Part shown: piece by piece, positions 42,215-52,995 of the stretch
Position numbering within the stretch: the first letter of the stretch is position 1
Layout of the letters: each line of letters begins with the position of its first letter
Assembly (NCBI GenBank): GCA_017471465.1
Contig: JAFUTI010000010.1
Coordinates: 1-64,000 of the forward strand
DNA: 64,000 bases
DNA from: Prevotella sp.
GTDB lineage: Bacteria; Bacteroidota; Bacteroidia; Bacteroidales; Bacteroidaceae
Direction of reading: 5' to 3'
Notes under the pieces: model-generated
Databases searched by the model: none
What the model was told of the DNA's origin: nothing
The model's input: only the letters and a program-made list of their open reading frames with translations
Made by a program: the position numbers and the translations under genes

Positions 42215-42562
42215 CTATTTCTTGTCTCTCAAAACAGTGTCGCCGTTCTCACCAGTGCGGATGGACCACGTGTCGATCATGTCGCTCACGAAGATGCGGC
42301 CGTCGCCAATCTCGCCCGTATGCGCCACCTTCAGAATGACCTTCACCGTCGGGTCCACAAACTGGTCGCGACATACGATGGTCAGCGCCACGCGCTCTAT
42401 CACGTCCGTTGAGTACTGCACGCCACGGTAGATGCGCTCCTCGCGGCTCTGACCGATGCCGTGCACGGCGTGGTACTCAAACCAGTCGATGTCCGACTGC
42501 AACAATGCCTCCTTCACATCCTCGAACTTTGTCTTCCGGATGATTGCTTCAATCTTTTTCAT
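42215..42562 (-). CDS. glnK: nitrogen regulatory PII protein
   Basis: 115 residues, typical PII length, with the core MKKIEAIIRKTKFEDVKEAL, the T-loop GQSREERIYRGVQY (Tyr50 is at the usual uridylylation position) and the C-terminal signature TGEIGDGRIFVSDMID for ATP and 2-oxoglutarate binding. It senses carbon/nitrogen balance and docks onto AmtB. First gene of glnK-amtB-porin. Its promoter region carries the element shared with glnN (42681-42707) and several GACATTTTG words. No glnD gene is in the window. Confidence 0.95.
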   Translation of the reverse strand: MKKIEAIIRKTKFEDVKEALLQSDIDWFEYHAVHGIGQSREERIYRGVQYSTDVIERVALTIVCRDQFVDPTVKVILKVAHTGEIGDGRIFVSDMIDTWSIRTGENGDTVLRDKK

Positions 42563-42635
42563 ACCTTAAACCTTTCTTTTGTTAATACCTTATATTATAA
42601 CACTTAAAATGTGACACTTTGTTCGAATCACACTG

Positions 42636-42643
42636 CAAAGGTA
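42636..42643 (-). promoter_or_regulatory. -7 box of glnK-amtB
   Basis: TACCTTTG on the minus strand, 73 nt before the glnK start. Confidence 0.6.
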
Positions 42644-42680
42644 CGACATTTTGTTGCAAAACCACTCAGAGAATACGACA

Positions 42681-42707
42681 TTTTGTTTGTTAAAAACAAA
42701 TCAAACT
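42681..42707 (-). promoter_or_regulatory. shared nitrogen-gene upstream element at glnK
   Basis: Same 15-bp core as at 35481 (TTTTGTTTGTTAAAA) and the same following CAAATCAA, 38 nt upstream of the -7 box. The related word GACATTTTG occurs at 42645, 42678 and 42772, and GACACTTTG at 42613. The 251-bp interval 42563-42813 holds nothing else. Confidence 0.6.
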
Positions 42708-42813
42708 GTCTTTTTGTTAACTTTAGATTGGATAAACATGCAAAAAGTTATCACTTTGCGCCAAAATCAAGACATTTTGACGCAAAGTGATAGTAGGAGG
42801 TAAGCAGATATGA

Positions 42814-44046
42814 CTACCGGTTCCAGGCCTTGATGCGCTCGAGAGCCTCGTTGGTGCGCTCGTGGGTACTGAAGGCGGTGAAGCGGACGTAGCCCTCGCC
42901 GGAGGGACCGAAACCGACACCAGGGGTGCAGACGACGTTGGCGCCGTAGAGCAGGGCCTCGAAGAAACTCCAGGAGGTCATACCGTCGGGGGTCTTCATC
43001 CAGACGTATGGGGCATTCTCGCCACCGTAGCACTCGAAACCGAGGGAGCGCAGGGTGGTGAGCATCTTCTGGGCGTTCTCCATATAGTAGTCGATGGTCT
43101 GCTGGATCTGCTTTTTGCCTTCGGGGGTATAGATGGCCTCAGCAGCACGCTGCGAGACGTAGCTGGTGCCGTTGAACTTAGTGCACTGGCGACGCAGCCA
43201 CAGTTGGTTGAGCGAGATGCGCTCGCCCTCGAAGGTGGCCACGCTGACGTCCTTCGGTACGATGGTGTAGCCGCAGCGGATGCCTGTGAAACCGGCGGTC
43301 TTGGAGTAGGAGTGGAACTCGACGGCGCACTTGCGGGCACCGCGAATCTCGTAGATGCTGCGGGGTATCTCCGGGTCGCGGATGTAGGCCTTATAGGCGG
43401 CATCGTAGAGAATCAGCGCATCGTTCTTCAGGGCGTAGTTCACCCACTTGCGCAACTCCTGCTTGGTGATGACCGTACCCGTGGGGTTGTTGGGATAGCA
43501 CAGGTAGATGACGTCGACGGGACGCCCCTTGGGAACCTCCGGCACAAAACCGTTCTCTGCCGTAGTGGGCATATAGCGCACATTGGTCCAGCGCCCGTCT
43601 TTGTAGACACCGCAGCGGCCAATCATCACGTTGGAGTCGATATAGACGGGATAGATGGGGTCGGTGACACCGATGAAGTTGTCCCAGTGGAGCAGCTCCT
43701 GGAAGTTGCCCGTATCCGACTTGGCACCGTCGTTGATAAACACCTCGTCGATGTCGAGGTGGATGCCACGCGGCAGGAAGTCGTTCTTCAGGATGGCTTC
43801 GCGCAGGAAGTCGTAGCCCTGCTCAGGACCATAGCCGCGGAAGCCCTCGGCGGTGGCCATCTCGTCGACGGCACGGTGCATCGCCTCGATGACGGCAGGA
43901 CAGAGCGGCTGGGTGACGTCGCCAATACCAAGGGAGATGACGTCAGCCTTGGGGTGCATCACCTTGAAGGCGTTGACCTTCTTGGCGATGTCGGCGAACA
44001 GGTAGTTGTTCTGGAGATTCAGGAAGTGGATGTTTACTAGGGCCAT
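42814..44046 (-). CDS. dapL: LL-diaminopimelate aminotransferase
   Basis: 410 residues, fold-type I PLP enzyme. Characteristic parts are MALVNIHFLNLQNNYLFADI, VISLGIGDVTQPLCPAV, GYGPEQGYDFLREAI, CYPNNPTGTVI and HSYSKTAGFTGIRCGYT with PLP Lys249. It converts tetrahydrodipicolinate and glutamate directly to LL-diaminopimelate, the shortcut used by Bacteroidota and plants. The next enzyme in the pathway, dapF, is encoded just upstream in the same orientation, so the two act successively for meso-DAP and lysine. The nonamer words (44067-44095) lie before its start. Confidence 0.95.
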   Translation of the reverse strand: MALVNIHFLNLQNNYLFADIAKKVNAFKVMHPKADVISLGIGDVTQPLCPAVIEAMHRAVDEMATAEGFRGYGPEQGYDFLREAILKNDFLPRGIHLDIDEVFINDGAKSDTGNFQELLHWDNFIGVTDPIYPVYIDSNVMIGRCGVYKDGRWTNVRYMPTTAENGFVPEVPKGRPVDVIYLCYPNNPTGTVITKQELRKWVNYALKNDALILYDAAYKAYIRDPEIPRSIYEIRGARKCAVEFHSYSKTAGFTGIRCGYTIVPKDVSVATFEGERISLNQLWLRRQCTKFNGTSYVSQRAAEAIYTPEGKKQIQQTIDYYMENAQKMLTTLRSLGFECYGGENAPYVWMKTPDGMTSWSFFEALLYGANVVCTPGVGFGPSGEGYVRFTAFSTHERTNEALERIKAWNR

Positions 44047-44066
44047 AGTCTAAAAATTACATAAAA

Positions 44067-44095
44067 AATTCGTGTTCAATTCGTGGAAATTCGTG
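44067..44095. repeat. AATTCGTG repeats between dapF and dapL
   Basis: AATTCGTG occurs at 44067, 44078 and 44088. The same word recurs at the gltB/gltD junction. Confidence 0.7.
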
Positions 44096-44135
44096 TTTAT
44101 ATTTCAACATATAATTATCATGAATTTGCCATGAA

Positions 44136-44972
44136 TTATTCATTAATGTATATTTCGCCGTCGAAGACGAAGGCGGCGGGGCCGGTCTTCAGAATGTGAT
44201 TATCGGTTTCGCGCCACTCGATGTGGAGGGTGCCGCCGTCCATGATGATGTCGCTCTCACGGCCGGCACGACCGGTCAAACAGGCAGCGACGGCGGTGGC
44301 GCAGGCTCCCGTACCACAGGCTTGGGTGATGCCGCTGCCACGCTCCCAGACGCGGGTGCGGATTTGGGGTGTGGTGTCAGCAGGGGAACCGCTGACCACA
44401 GTATCAATGCGGGCGAACTCGATGTTGCAGCGCTGTGGGAAGGCAGGATGGTGCTCCAGGACGCGGCCCGTCTCAGCCACCTGGTCAACATTGTCGGTGA
44501 AGATGACGTAGTGGGGATTGCCCATGGAGACGAAAGTACCCTGTGTGAGGCCACGCGTCGGTACAAACTGCGCCGGGTTCTCCAAGATCGGTTCACCCAT
44601 GTCGACGGTGACGCTTTCGACGATGCCGTCAGCGATGTGGAGCAGCAGGGTCTTGACGCCAGACAGGGTGAGTAGGCGGATTTCCGTCTTGGTGGTCAGG
44701 CCGCGCTCGTAGAGATATTTGCCTATGCAGCGGCTGGCATTGCCGCACATCATGGCCTCAGAGCCGTCGGCGTTGAAGATGCGCATGGAGAAGTCTGCCT
44801 CAGGGACGGGGCTGCGGTCGATGAGCACCAAGCCGTCGGAACCGATGCCCTTGTGACGGTCGCTCCATGCGATGGCCGCTGCGATGGGGTCGGCGATGGG
44901 GTGCTCCATCGCGTTGACGTAGATGTAGTCGTTGCCGCAGCCGTGCATCTTGGTGAAGTAAATCTTACTCAT
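44136..44972 (-). CDS. dapF: diaminopimelate epimerase
   Basis: 278 residues from the ATG at 44972 ([20 protein letters not shown]). An upstream ATG would add only repeat-encoded [13 protein letters not shown]. The two catalytic cysteines are in MMCGNASRC (Cys76) and [11 protein letters not shown] (about 222). It epimerises LL-DAP to meso-DAP for peptidoglycan and lysine without a cofactor. It lies downstream of gltD, with a nonamer array across the junction. Confidence 0.94.
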   Translation of the reverse strand: MSKIYFTKMHGCGNDYIYVNAMEHPIADPIAAAIAWSDRHKGIGSDGLVLIDRSPVPEADFSMRIFNADGSEAMMCGNASRCIGKYLYERGLTTKTEIRLLTLSGVKTLLLHIADGIVESVTVDMGEPILENPAQFVPTRGLTQGTFVSMGNPHYVIFTDNVDQVAETGRVLEHHPAFPQRCNIEFARIDTVVSGSPADTTPQIRTRVWERGSGITQACGTGACATAVAACLTGRAGRESDIIMDGGTLHIEWRETDNHILKTGPAAFVFDGEIYINE

Positions 44973-45016
44973 GGGGCTGATGGGGCTTATAGGGCTAATG
45001 GGACAAATGGGCAAGG
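44972..45016. repeat. nonamer array at the gltD/dapF junction
   Basis: Five 9-bp units (TGGGGCTGA, TGGGGCTTA, TAGGGCTAA, TGGGACAAA, TGGGCAAGG) run from the dapF start codon back across the gltD stop codon into its last codons. Confidence 0.8.
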
Positions 45017-46401
45017 AAACTGTGGACCTTCTGAGCCGTCTGGATGCCGCTGGCGAGGGCGCGGACCACGAGGGAGGCTCCGTTGGCAGCGTCGCCGCAG
45101 ACGAAGACGTTGGCGGGGTACTCGGGGTGCTCGGGCTTTAAGAAGCCCATCGCGAGGAGGACTAGTTCGGCCTTGATGATTTCCGGCTCGCCTTTCTCTA
45201 TCATCAGTGGGCGACCGCCGTTGGGATTCGGTTCCCAGTCGATTTCCTGTACCTTTACACCCGTCAGTTTGCCGTTCTCGCCCAGAAACTCAAGGGTGTT
45301 GATGTTCCAACGACGGGTGCAGCCTTCCTCGTGACTTGAGGTGGTCTTGAGGGTACGCGGCCAGTTGGGCCAGGGGCTTTGCGGGTCGTCGGGACCTTCA
45401 ACGGGACGGGGCATGATTTCAATCTGGGTGACGGACTTGCAGCCTTGGCGGTGAGCGGTTCCGATGCAGTCGGAGCCGGTGTCGCCTCCACCGATGACGA
45501 GGACGTCCTTGCCTTTGGCGGTGATGCGGTCGTCTTTGCTGAACTCCATGCCAGTGAGAACGCGGTTCTGCTGAGAGAGGAGCTCGAGGGCGAGGTGAAC
45601 GCCCTTGAGGTCGCGGCCGGGGGCCTTGAGGTCGCGGGCTATGGGGGTACCGGTGGCGAGGACGACGGCGGCGAAGTCGGAGCTAAGCTGCGATGAAATC
45701 GCATCTGAAGAAACGGGACAGTCGTACTTGAACTCAATGCCCTCGGCTTCCAGCAGGCGGATGCGGCGGTCGATGATGGCCTTGTTGAGTTTGAAGTTGG
45801 GGATGCCGTAGCGGAGGAGACCGCCGGCGGATTCGTTCTTCTCGAAGACCGTTACGGTGTAGCCCAGCTGGTTGAGGGCGTTGGCGGCAGCGAGGCCGGC
45901 GGGACCGGCACCGATGACGGCGACACGGACGGGGATGTCGGCGGCAGAACCGCCGACCACACTGGCCTTCATGATGCAGTGCTGGGGGATGCGCGGCTGG
46001 ATGTAGCCCTCGCGGAAGGCGGCCTCGGTGATGGCGGCCTCGTCCTCGCGGTTGGTGGTGGGCTCGTGGTTGAAGCGGTTGAGCACGCAGGCCTTTTCGC
46101 AGAGGGCGGGACAGATGCGGCCCGTGAACTCTGGGAAGGGGTTGGTGCTGTTGAGCAGGCGGTAGGCAAGTTCCCAGTCGCCGCGGTAGAGGGCGTCGTT
46201 CCACTCGGGCGCCTTATTGCCCAGCGGACAGGCCCAGTGGCAGAAGGGCACACCGCAGTCCATGCAGCGCGAGGCCTGCAGCTTGCGTTCGCGGGTGTTG
46301 AGCGTCTGCTCGACCTCGCCGAAGTCGTGGATGCGGTCGTGAATCGGACGGTAGCCCGCCTCCTGGCGGTGTATCTCTAAAAATGCTTTCGGATTTCCCA
46401 T
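44995..46401 (-). CDS. gltD: glutamate synthase small subunit
   Basis: 468 residues. The N-terminal Fe-S region has [17 protein letters not shown] and [15 protein letters not shown], the FAD site is [20 protein letters not shown], and the NADPH site is [15 protein letters not shown]. It passes electrons from NAD(P)H to the large subunit. Start at ATG 46401 ([13 protein letters not shown]); an in-frame upstream ATG is 7 codons away. The last codons lie inside a nonamer array. Together with gltB it makes glutamate from glutamine and 2-oxoglutarate. Confidence 0.93.
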   Translation of the reverse strand: MGNPKAFLEIHRQEAGYRPIHDRIHDFGEVEQTLNTRERKLQASRCMDCGVPFCHWACPLGNKAPEWNDALYRGDWELAYRLLNSTNPFPEFTGRICPALCEKACVLNRFNHEPTTNREDEAAITEAAFREGYIQPRIPQHCIMKASVVGGSAADIPVRVAVIGAGPAGLAAANALNQLGYTVTVFEKNESAGGLLRYGIPNFKLNKAIIDRRIRLLEAEGIEFKYDCPVSSDAISSQLSSDFAAVVLATGTPIARDLKAPGRDLKGVHLALELLSQQNRVLTGMEFSKDDRITAKGKDVLVIGGGDTGSDCIGTAHRQGCKSVTQIEIMPRPVEGPDDPQSPWPNWPRTLKTTSSHEEGCTRRWNINTLEFLGENGKLTGVKVQEIDWEPNPNGGRPLMIEKGEPEIIKAELVLLAMGFLKPEHPEYPANVFVCGDAANGASLVVRALASGIQTAQKVHSFLAHLSH

Positions 46402-46416
46402 TGTCTTATTTCTTTT

Positions 46417-46477
46417 AACCACGAATTATACTAATTCCACTAATTGTTAATTCGTTTAATTCGCGAAATTCGTGGTT
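46417..46477. repeat. AATTCGTG words bounded by an 11-bp inverted repeat, gltB/gltD junction
   Basis: AACCACGAATT (46417-46427) and AATTCGTGGTT (46467-46477) are perfectly inverted. Between them lie TAATTCG words at 9-bp spacing. A possible hairpin. Confidence 0.7.
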
Positions 46478-46481
46478 TTAA

Positions 46482-49400
46482 TTAATAATCCCGTTGTATG
46501 TTTGCAATTTTTTCTTGGAGTTTCTTGTTCTGCTCTTCCTGAAGCACACGTTTGTACTCGATAGGCACTATCTGGATGAAGTCGCCTATGACGCGCTGCC
46601 AGTCGTCGAGCATACGTCCGGCGAGGGCCGAACCCGTGTGCAGATAGTGCTGGCGGATGAGCTCGAGCAGTTCCTTGCGCGATACGCTGTCCTCGACCAG
46701 CGAGAGCTCCACCATGTCCATGTTGCAGAAGTAGTCGAACGTGTGGTCGGGGTCGTAGGCATAGGCGACGCCGCCCGACATGCCCGCGGCGAAGTTGCGA
46801 CCAGTCTTACCCAGCACAACCACGCGGCCGCCGGTCATGTACTCGCAGCAGTGGTCGCCGGCACCCTCGATGACGGCGATGGCTCCGCTGTTGCGCACGC
46901 CGAAGCGCTCGCCCACTTTGCCATTGATGTAGAGTTCGCCAGATGTGGCTCCGTAGAGGCCCGTGTTGCCGGCAATGATATTCTCTTCTGCCTTGAAGTC
47001 GTCGCTTCTTCTTGCGGGCGGCAGGATGCTGATGCGACCTCCAGAAAGGCCCTTTCCGAAGTAGTCGTTGCACTCGCCCTCGAGCTTCAGGTTCAGTCCG
47101 TGAACGGCGAAGGCACCAAAGCTCTGTCCGGCTGCGCCTTTGAACTTGATGTTGATGGTGCCGTCGGGCAGACCAGCCTCGCCGTATTGCTTGGCGATGA
47201 CGCCTGAGAGCATCGTCGTCACGGCGCGGTCGGTGTTCTTGATGGCGTAGTCGAGCGTCACCTCCTCTTGGCTCTCGATAGCCGTTTGCGCAGCCTTTAT
47301 AATCTCCTCGTCCTTCACGCCGGAGACGCGGGTGTAGGCGCCGCGATCCCAGTAGAGGGCCTTGTCTGTTTCGGGTTTGTGGAGCAGGCGGGCGAAGTCG
47401 ATGGTGCGCCATTTCTCTGCGGCAGAACCGCTGAGCACACTATCGGGCATAGTGACGTCGATGAGCTCGGTATGCCCAATGATTTCCTTGAGGCTGTGCA
47501 CGCCTATCTCGCTCAGATATTCGCGAACCTGTTGAGCCAGGAACGTAAAGAAGTTCACCACATACTCGGCGCGGCCCTCGAAGTGCTTGCGCAGCTCGGG
47601 GTTCTGCGTCGCCACGCCCATCGGACAGGTGTTCGTGTTGCACTTGCGCATCATGACGCAACCCAGCACAATCAGCGGGAGCGTGCCAAACGAAAACTCG
47701 TCGGCACCGAGCATCGCCATGATAATGACGTCCTTCGCGGTCTTCAACTGACCGTCGGTCTGCAGGCGCACCTGATTGCGCAGTCCATTGATGACCAGCG
47801 TCTGTTGCGTCTCAGCCAATCCAATCTCCGGCGAGATACCCGCGAAGCGCATGCTTGAGGCAGGGCTGGCGCCCGTGCCACCCTCAGCACCGCTGATGAC
47901 GATGAGGTCGGCCTTGGCCTTGGCTACTCCGGCGGCGATGGTTCCCACACCGCTCTCGGCAACGAGTTTCACGCTCACGGCAGCCGTGGGGTTGATATTC
48001 TTCAGGTCAAAGATGAGCTGTGCCAGGTCCTCGATGCTGTAGATGTCGTGATGGGGCGGCGGCGAGATGAGCGAGATGCCGGGGATGGCGTTGCGCGTCT
48101 TGGCGATGATGTCGTTCACCTTGAAGCCGGGCAACTGACCGCCCTCGCCGGGCTTGGCACCCTGTGCCACCTTGATCTGGATCTCCTCTGCGTTCACCAG
48201 GTATTCTGCTGTTACGCCAAAGCGTCCCGAAGCAATCTGCTTGGTCTTGCTCGACAGCGACACGCCGTCGACCTCCGTGTGGTAGCGGGCGTTGTCCTCG
48301 CCGCCCTCGCCGGTATTGCTGCGTGCACCCAGTTTGTTCATCGCCAGTGCCAAAGCCTCGTGGGCCTCGATGCTCAGAGCGCCAAAACTCATGGCACCTG
48401 TAACAAAATGCTTCACGATGCTTTCCACGGGCTCCACCTCGTCGATGGGCGTTGGCTTGGCGGCCTTCTTGAAGTGGAAGAAGTCGCGGAGGAAGATGGG
48501 GTTTTCCTTCTCGTCGACCTCGGCGGCCCACGCCTTGAACTTCTCGTACGAGCCCTGGCGCGTGGCCAGTTGCAGGTGTGCGATAGTCTCCGGCGTCCAG
48601 GCGTGCTTGATGCCGTCCTTGCGCCAGGAGAACTGGCCGTGGTTTTTCAGCATTCCGCCGTTCTTTCGTCCGTTGTCCGCGCTGTCCGCGCGGCCCATCT
48701 CGTGCAGTCGGATTGCATCCCTCGCAATCTCCTTCAGACCGATGCCGCCAATGGTGCTGACCTCTGTGCCAAAATAGCGGCGCAGCAGGTCCTCGCTCAG
48801 TCCGATGCTCTCAAAAATCTTCGCACCACGGTACGAGCGGATGGTCGAGATGCCCATCTTCGACATAATCTTCTTGAGGCCTTTGTCCACGGCCTTGATA
48901 TAGTGGGCCTCAGCGGTGGCGTAGTCCTCCTGTATCTTGCCTCGCTTGACGAGGTCGTCGAGGATGGCGAACGTCATATACGGACATAGTGCGCTGGCAC
49001 CATAGCCAAGCAACAATGCTGCATGCATCACCTCGCGAATCTCACCGCTCTCCACGATGAGGGCGGTCTGAACACGCTTACCGACGGAAATGAGGTAGTG
49101 GTGGACGGCGGATACGGCCAACAACGATGGAATTGCAGCATGCTGCTCGTCAATGTCGCGGTCGGAGAGGATGATGTAGTTTACACCCTCGTCAACACTC
49201 GTCTCAGCCTGATGGCAGAGGTTGTCCAGTGCCTGGCGCAAGCCTTCCTCGCCCTTACTCATTTCAAAGAGGATAGGCAGTTTCTTGGTGCTGAAGCCCT
49301 TATAGCGGATATTACAAAGTATGTCAAGTTGTGTATTTGTCAGCACGGGCTGCGGCAGACGAACCATCTTACAGTTCGATGCATCGGGTGTCAGGATGTT

Positions 49401-51020
49401 TGTTCCCACGGCTCCGATGTACTCCGTCAGACTCATCACCAGTTCCTCGCGGATGGGGTCGATGGCGGGGTTCGTCACCTGTGCAAACTGCTGACGGAAA
49501 TAGTTGAACAGCACCTGCGGACGGTCTGAAATGACGGCCAGCGGCGTGTCGTTACCCATCGCAGCTACCGGCTCCTGACCGGCGGTCGCCATGGGGATAA
49601 TGGTTTTGTCGATATCTTCCTGACCGAAGCCAAAGGTGACGAGCTTTTGTTCGAAGTTGCTGACCGAGTTGTCAACCTTTCGTCCGCTCTTCAACTTCTC
49701 CAACTGCACGCGGTTCTCGTTCAGCCACTCGCGGTAGGGATGCGCCTTGGCCAACTGCTCCTTGATCTCGCCGTCGTAGTAAATCTTACCCTCCTGCGTG
49801 TCAATCAGCAGAATCTTTCCTGGCTGCAGGCGACCTTTCGACACCACGTCGCCCGGCTCGAAGTCCATCACGCCCACCTCTGAGGCCACCACCATCATAC
49901 CCTGCTTCGTAATCGTATAACGGCTGGGGCGCAGACCGTTTCTGTCGAGCATCCCGCCCGCATAGCGTCCGTCAGAGAAAAGCAACGCAGCAGGACCATC
50001 CCACGGCTCCATCAGGATAGAGTGGTACTCGTAGAACGCCTTCAGATCTTCAGAAATGGGGTTCTTGTCGTTGAACGACTCCGGCACCAGAATGGCCATC
50101 GCCTGTGGCAGCGACAGTCCGCTCATCATCAGGAACTCGAACACGTTGTCGAGGCTGGCTGAGTCGCTCATACCCTCCTGTACTATTGGGCGCAGGTCCT
50201 TGATGTCGCCCAGAGCCTCGCTGCTCAGCACACTCTCGCGCGCCTTCATCCACCCACGGTTGCCGCGGATGGTGTTGATCTCACCGTTGTGAGCCAACAA
50301 GCGGAAGGGCTGGGCCAGTTTCCATTTGGGGAATGTGTTTGTGCTGAAACGGGAGTGCACCAGCGCCAGTCCGCTTGTGAAGTAGTCGTTCGACAGGTCG
50401 GGGAAATAGCGTCGCAGCTGTCCGCTGGTCAGCATACCCTTATAGATGATATTCTTGTTCGACAGCGAGCAAATATAAAAATTCTCGTCGGTGACGCGAT
50501 TCTCAATCCGCTTGCGTACCTTATATAATATATGTTCGAACACGGGCACGTCGTCGTCCGCAACGCCCGTGATAAATATCTGCTTGATGTCCGGCTCCAC
50601 CTCGCGGGCTGCTGCACCCAGCACCTCCGGGTTGGTGGGCACGGCACGAAGGTGCATCAGCTGTAGCCCCTCGCGCTCGATCTCCTCAATCATGATGGAA
50701 AGAATTTCCTGCTGCGCCTGTTCCTGCTTGGGTAGGAACACCAGACCGGTGCCGTATTTTCCTTTCTCAGGTACAGGGATGCCCTGTAGCAGGATGAACT
50801 CGTGCGGAATCTGCACCATAATGCCGGCACCGTCGCCCGTCTTGTCGCGCGTCTCAGCACCGCGGTGCTCCATGTTCTCCAGCACGCGGAGCGCATTGTC
50901 CACCAGTTCGTGGCTTTTTCCTCCATGGATATTGACCACCATACCCACGCCGCAAGCATCGTGTTCGTATTGCGGCTGATATAGTCCCTGACAGTCTTCT
51001 TGAAGTTTACATTTTGTCAT
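46482..51020 (-). CDS. gltB: glutamate synthase large subunit
   Basis: 1512 residues from ATG 51020. A short propeptide precedes the catalytic Cys23 (HDACGVGMVV). The type-2 glutamine amidotransferase domain runs to about 420, the central domain to about 790, the FMN/2-oxoglutarate synthase domain to about 1250 with the 3Fe-4S cysteines in CNTNTCPMGVATQ, and the C-terminal beta-helix (GxxG repeats such as GEGGYG-type turns, NTGLYGATSGELYINGKVG) follows. Ammonia from glutamine is channelled to 2-oxoglutarate. It is first in gltB-gltD-dapF-dapL. Promoter -7 box at 51062-51069. Confidence 0.95.
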   Translation of the reverse strand: MTKCKLQEDCQGLYQPQYEHDACGVGMVVNIHGGKSHELVDNALRVLENMEHRGAETRDKTGDGAGIMVQIPHEFILLQGIPVPEKGKYGTGLVFLPKQEQAQQEILSIMIEEIEREGLQLMHLRAVPTNPEVLGAAAREVEPDIKQIFITGVADDDVPVFEHILYKVRKRIENRVTDENFYICSLSNKNIIYKGMLTSGQLRRYFPDLSNDYFTSGLALVHSRFSTNTFPKWKLAQPFRLLAHNGEINTIRGNRGWMKARESVLSSEALGDIKDLRPIVQEGMSDSASLDNVFEFLMMSGLSLPQAMAILVPESFNDKNPISEDLKAFYEYHSILMEPWDGPAALLFSDGRYAGGMLDRNGLRPSRYTITKQGMMVVASEVGVMDFEPGDVVSKGRLQPGKILLIDTQEGKIYYDGEIKEQLAKAHPYREWLNENRVQLEKLKSGRKVDNSVSNFEQKLVTFGFGQEDIDKTIIPMATAGQEPVAAMGNDTPLAVISDRPQVLFNYFRQQFAQVTNPAIDPIREELVMSLTEYIGAVGTNILTPDASNCKMVRLPQPVLTNTQLDILCNIRYKGFSTKKLPILFEMSKGEEGLRQALDNLCHQAETSVDEGVNYIILSDRDIDEQHAAIPSLLAVSAVHHYLISVGKRVQTALIVESGEIREVMHAALLLGYGASALCPYMTFAILDDLVKRGKIQEDYATAEAHYIKAVDKGLKKIMSKMGISTIRSYRGAKIFESIGLSEDLLRRYFGTEVSTIGGIGLKEIARDAIRLHEMGRADSADNGRKNGGMLKNHGQFSWRKDGIKHAWTPETIAHLQLATRQGSYEKFKAWAAEVDEKENPIFLRDFFHFKKAAKPTPIDEVEPVESIVKHFVTGAMSFGALSIEAHEALALAMNKLGARSNTGEGGEDNARYHTEVDGVSLSSKTKQIASGRFGVTAEYLVNAEEIQIKVAQGAKPGEGGQLPGFKVNDIIAKTRNAIPGISLISPPPHHDIYSIEDLAQLIFDLKNINPTAAVSVKLVAESGVGTIAAGVAKAKADLIVISGAEGGTGASPASSMRFAGISPEIGLAETQQTLVINGLRNQVRLQTDGQLKTAKDVIIMAMLGADEFSFGTLPLIVLGCVMMRKCNTNTCPMGVATQNPELRKHFEGRAEYVVNFFTFLAQQVREYLSEIGVHSLKEIIGHTELIDVTMPDSVLSGSAAEKWRTIDFARLLHKPETDKALYWDRGAYTRVSGVKDEEIIKAAQTAIESQEEVTLDYAIKNTDRAVTTMLSGVIAKQYGEAGLPDGTINIKFKGAAGQSFGAFAVHGLNLKLEGECNDYFGKGLSGGRISILPPARRSDDFKAEENIIAGNTGLYGATSGELYINGKVGERFGVRNSGAIAVIEGAGDHCCEYMTGGRVVVLGKTGRNFAAGMSGGVAYAYDPDHTFDYFCNMDMVELSLVEDSVSRKELLELIRQHYLHTGSALAGRMLDDWQRVIGDFIQIVPIEYKRVLQEEQNKKLQEKIANIQRDY

Positions 51021-51061
51021 ATTATCCTTGCTTAATCTTTCATTTGTCTCGATTTCGGCTG

Positions 51062-51069
51062 CAAAGGTA
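51062..51069 (-). promoter_or_regulatory. -7 box of the gltB operon
   Basis: TACCTTTG on the minus strand, 41 nt before the start. A degenerate GACATTCTGTTTG word is at 51134. Confidence 0.6.
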
Positions 51070-51235
51070 ATACAAAATGTTAGAATAAGCAAAGAAATGC
51101 CTATCTTTTTGAAACTAAATATTTTTCCAAATTGACATTCTGTTTGAATATTGCGAAATAACCGAGCAAAGTGTCAAGTTTTGAGTATCTTGAGAAGCGT
51201 AGAATTTACACTTTGACAATTGTGCGCGTTTTTAA

Positions 51236-52990
<1,755 letters not shown>

Positions 52991-52995
52991 AGAAT

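Noticed and set aside
42862-44040. 392-codon frame opposite dapL
   Set aside because: Antisense shadow of a well-recognised enzyme; long only because of codon bias.
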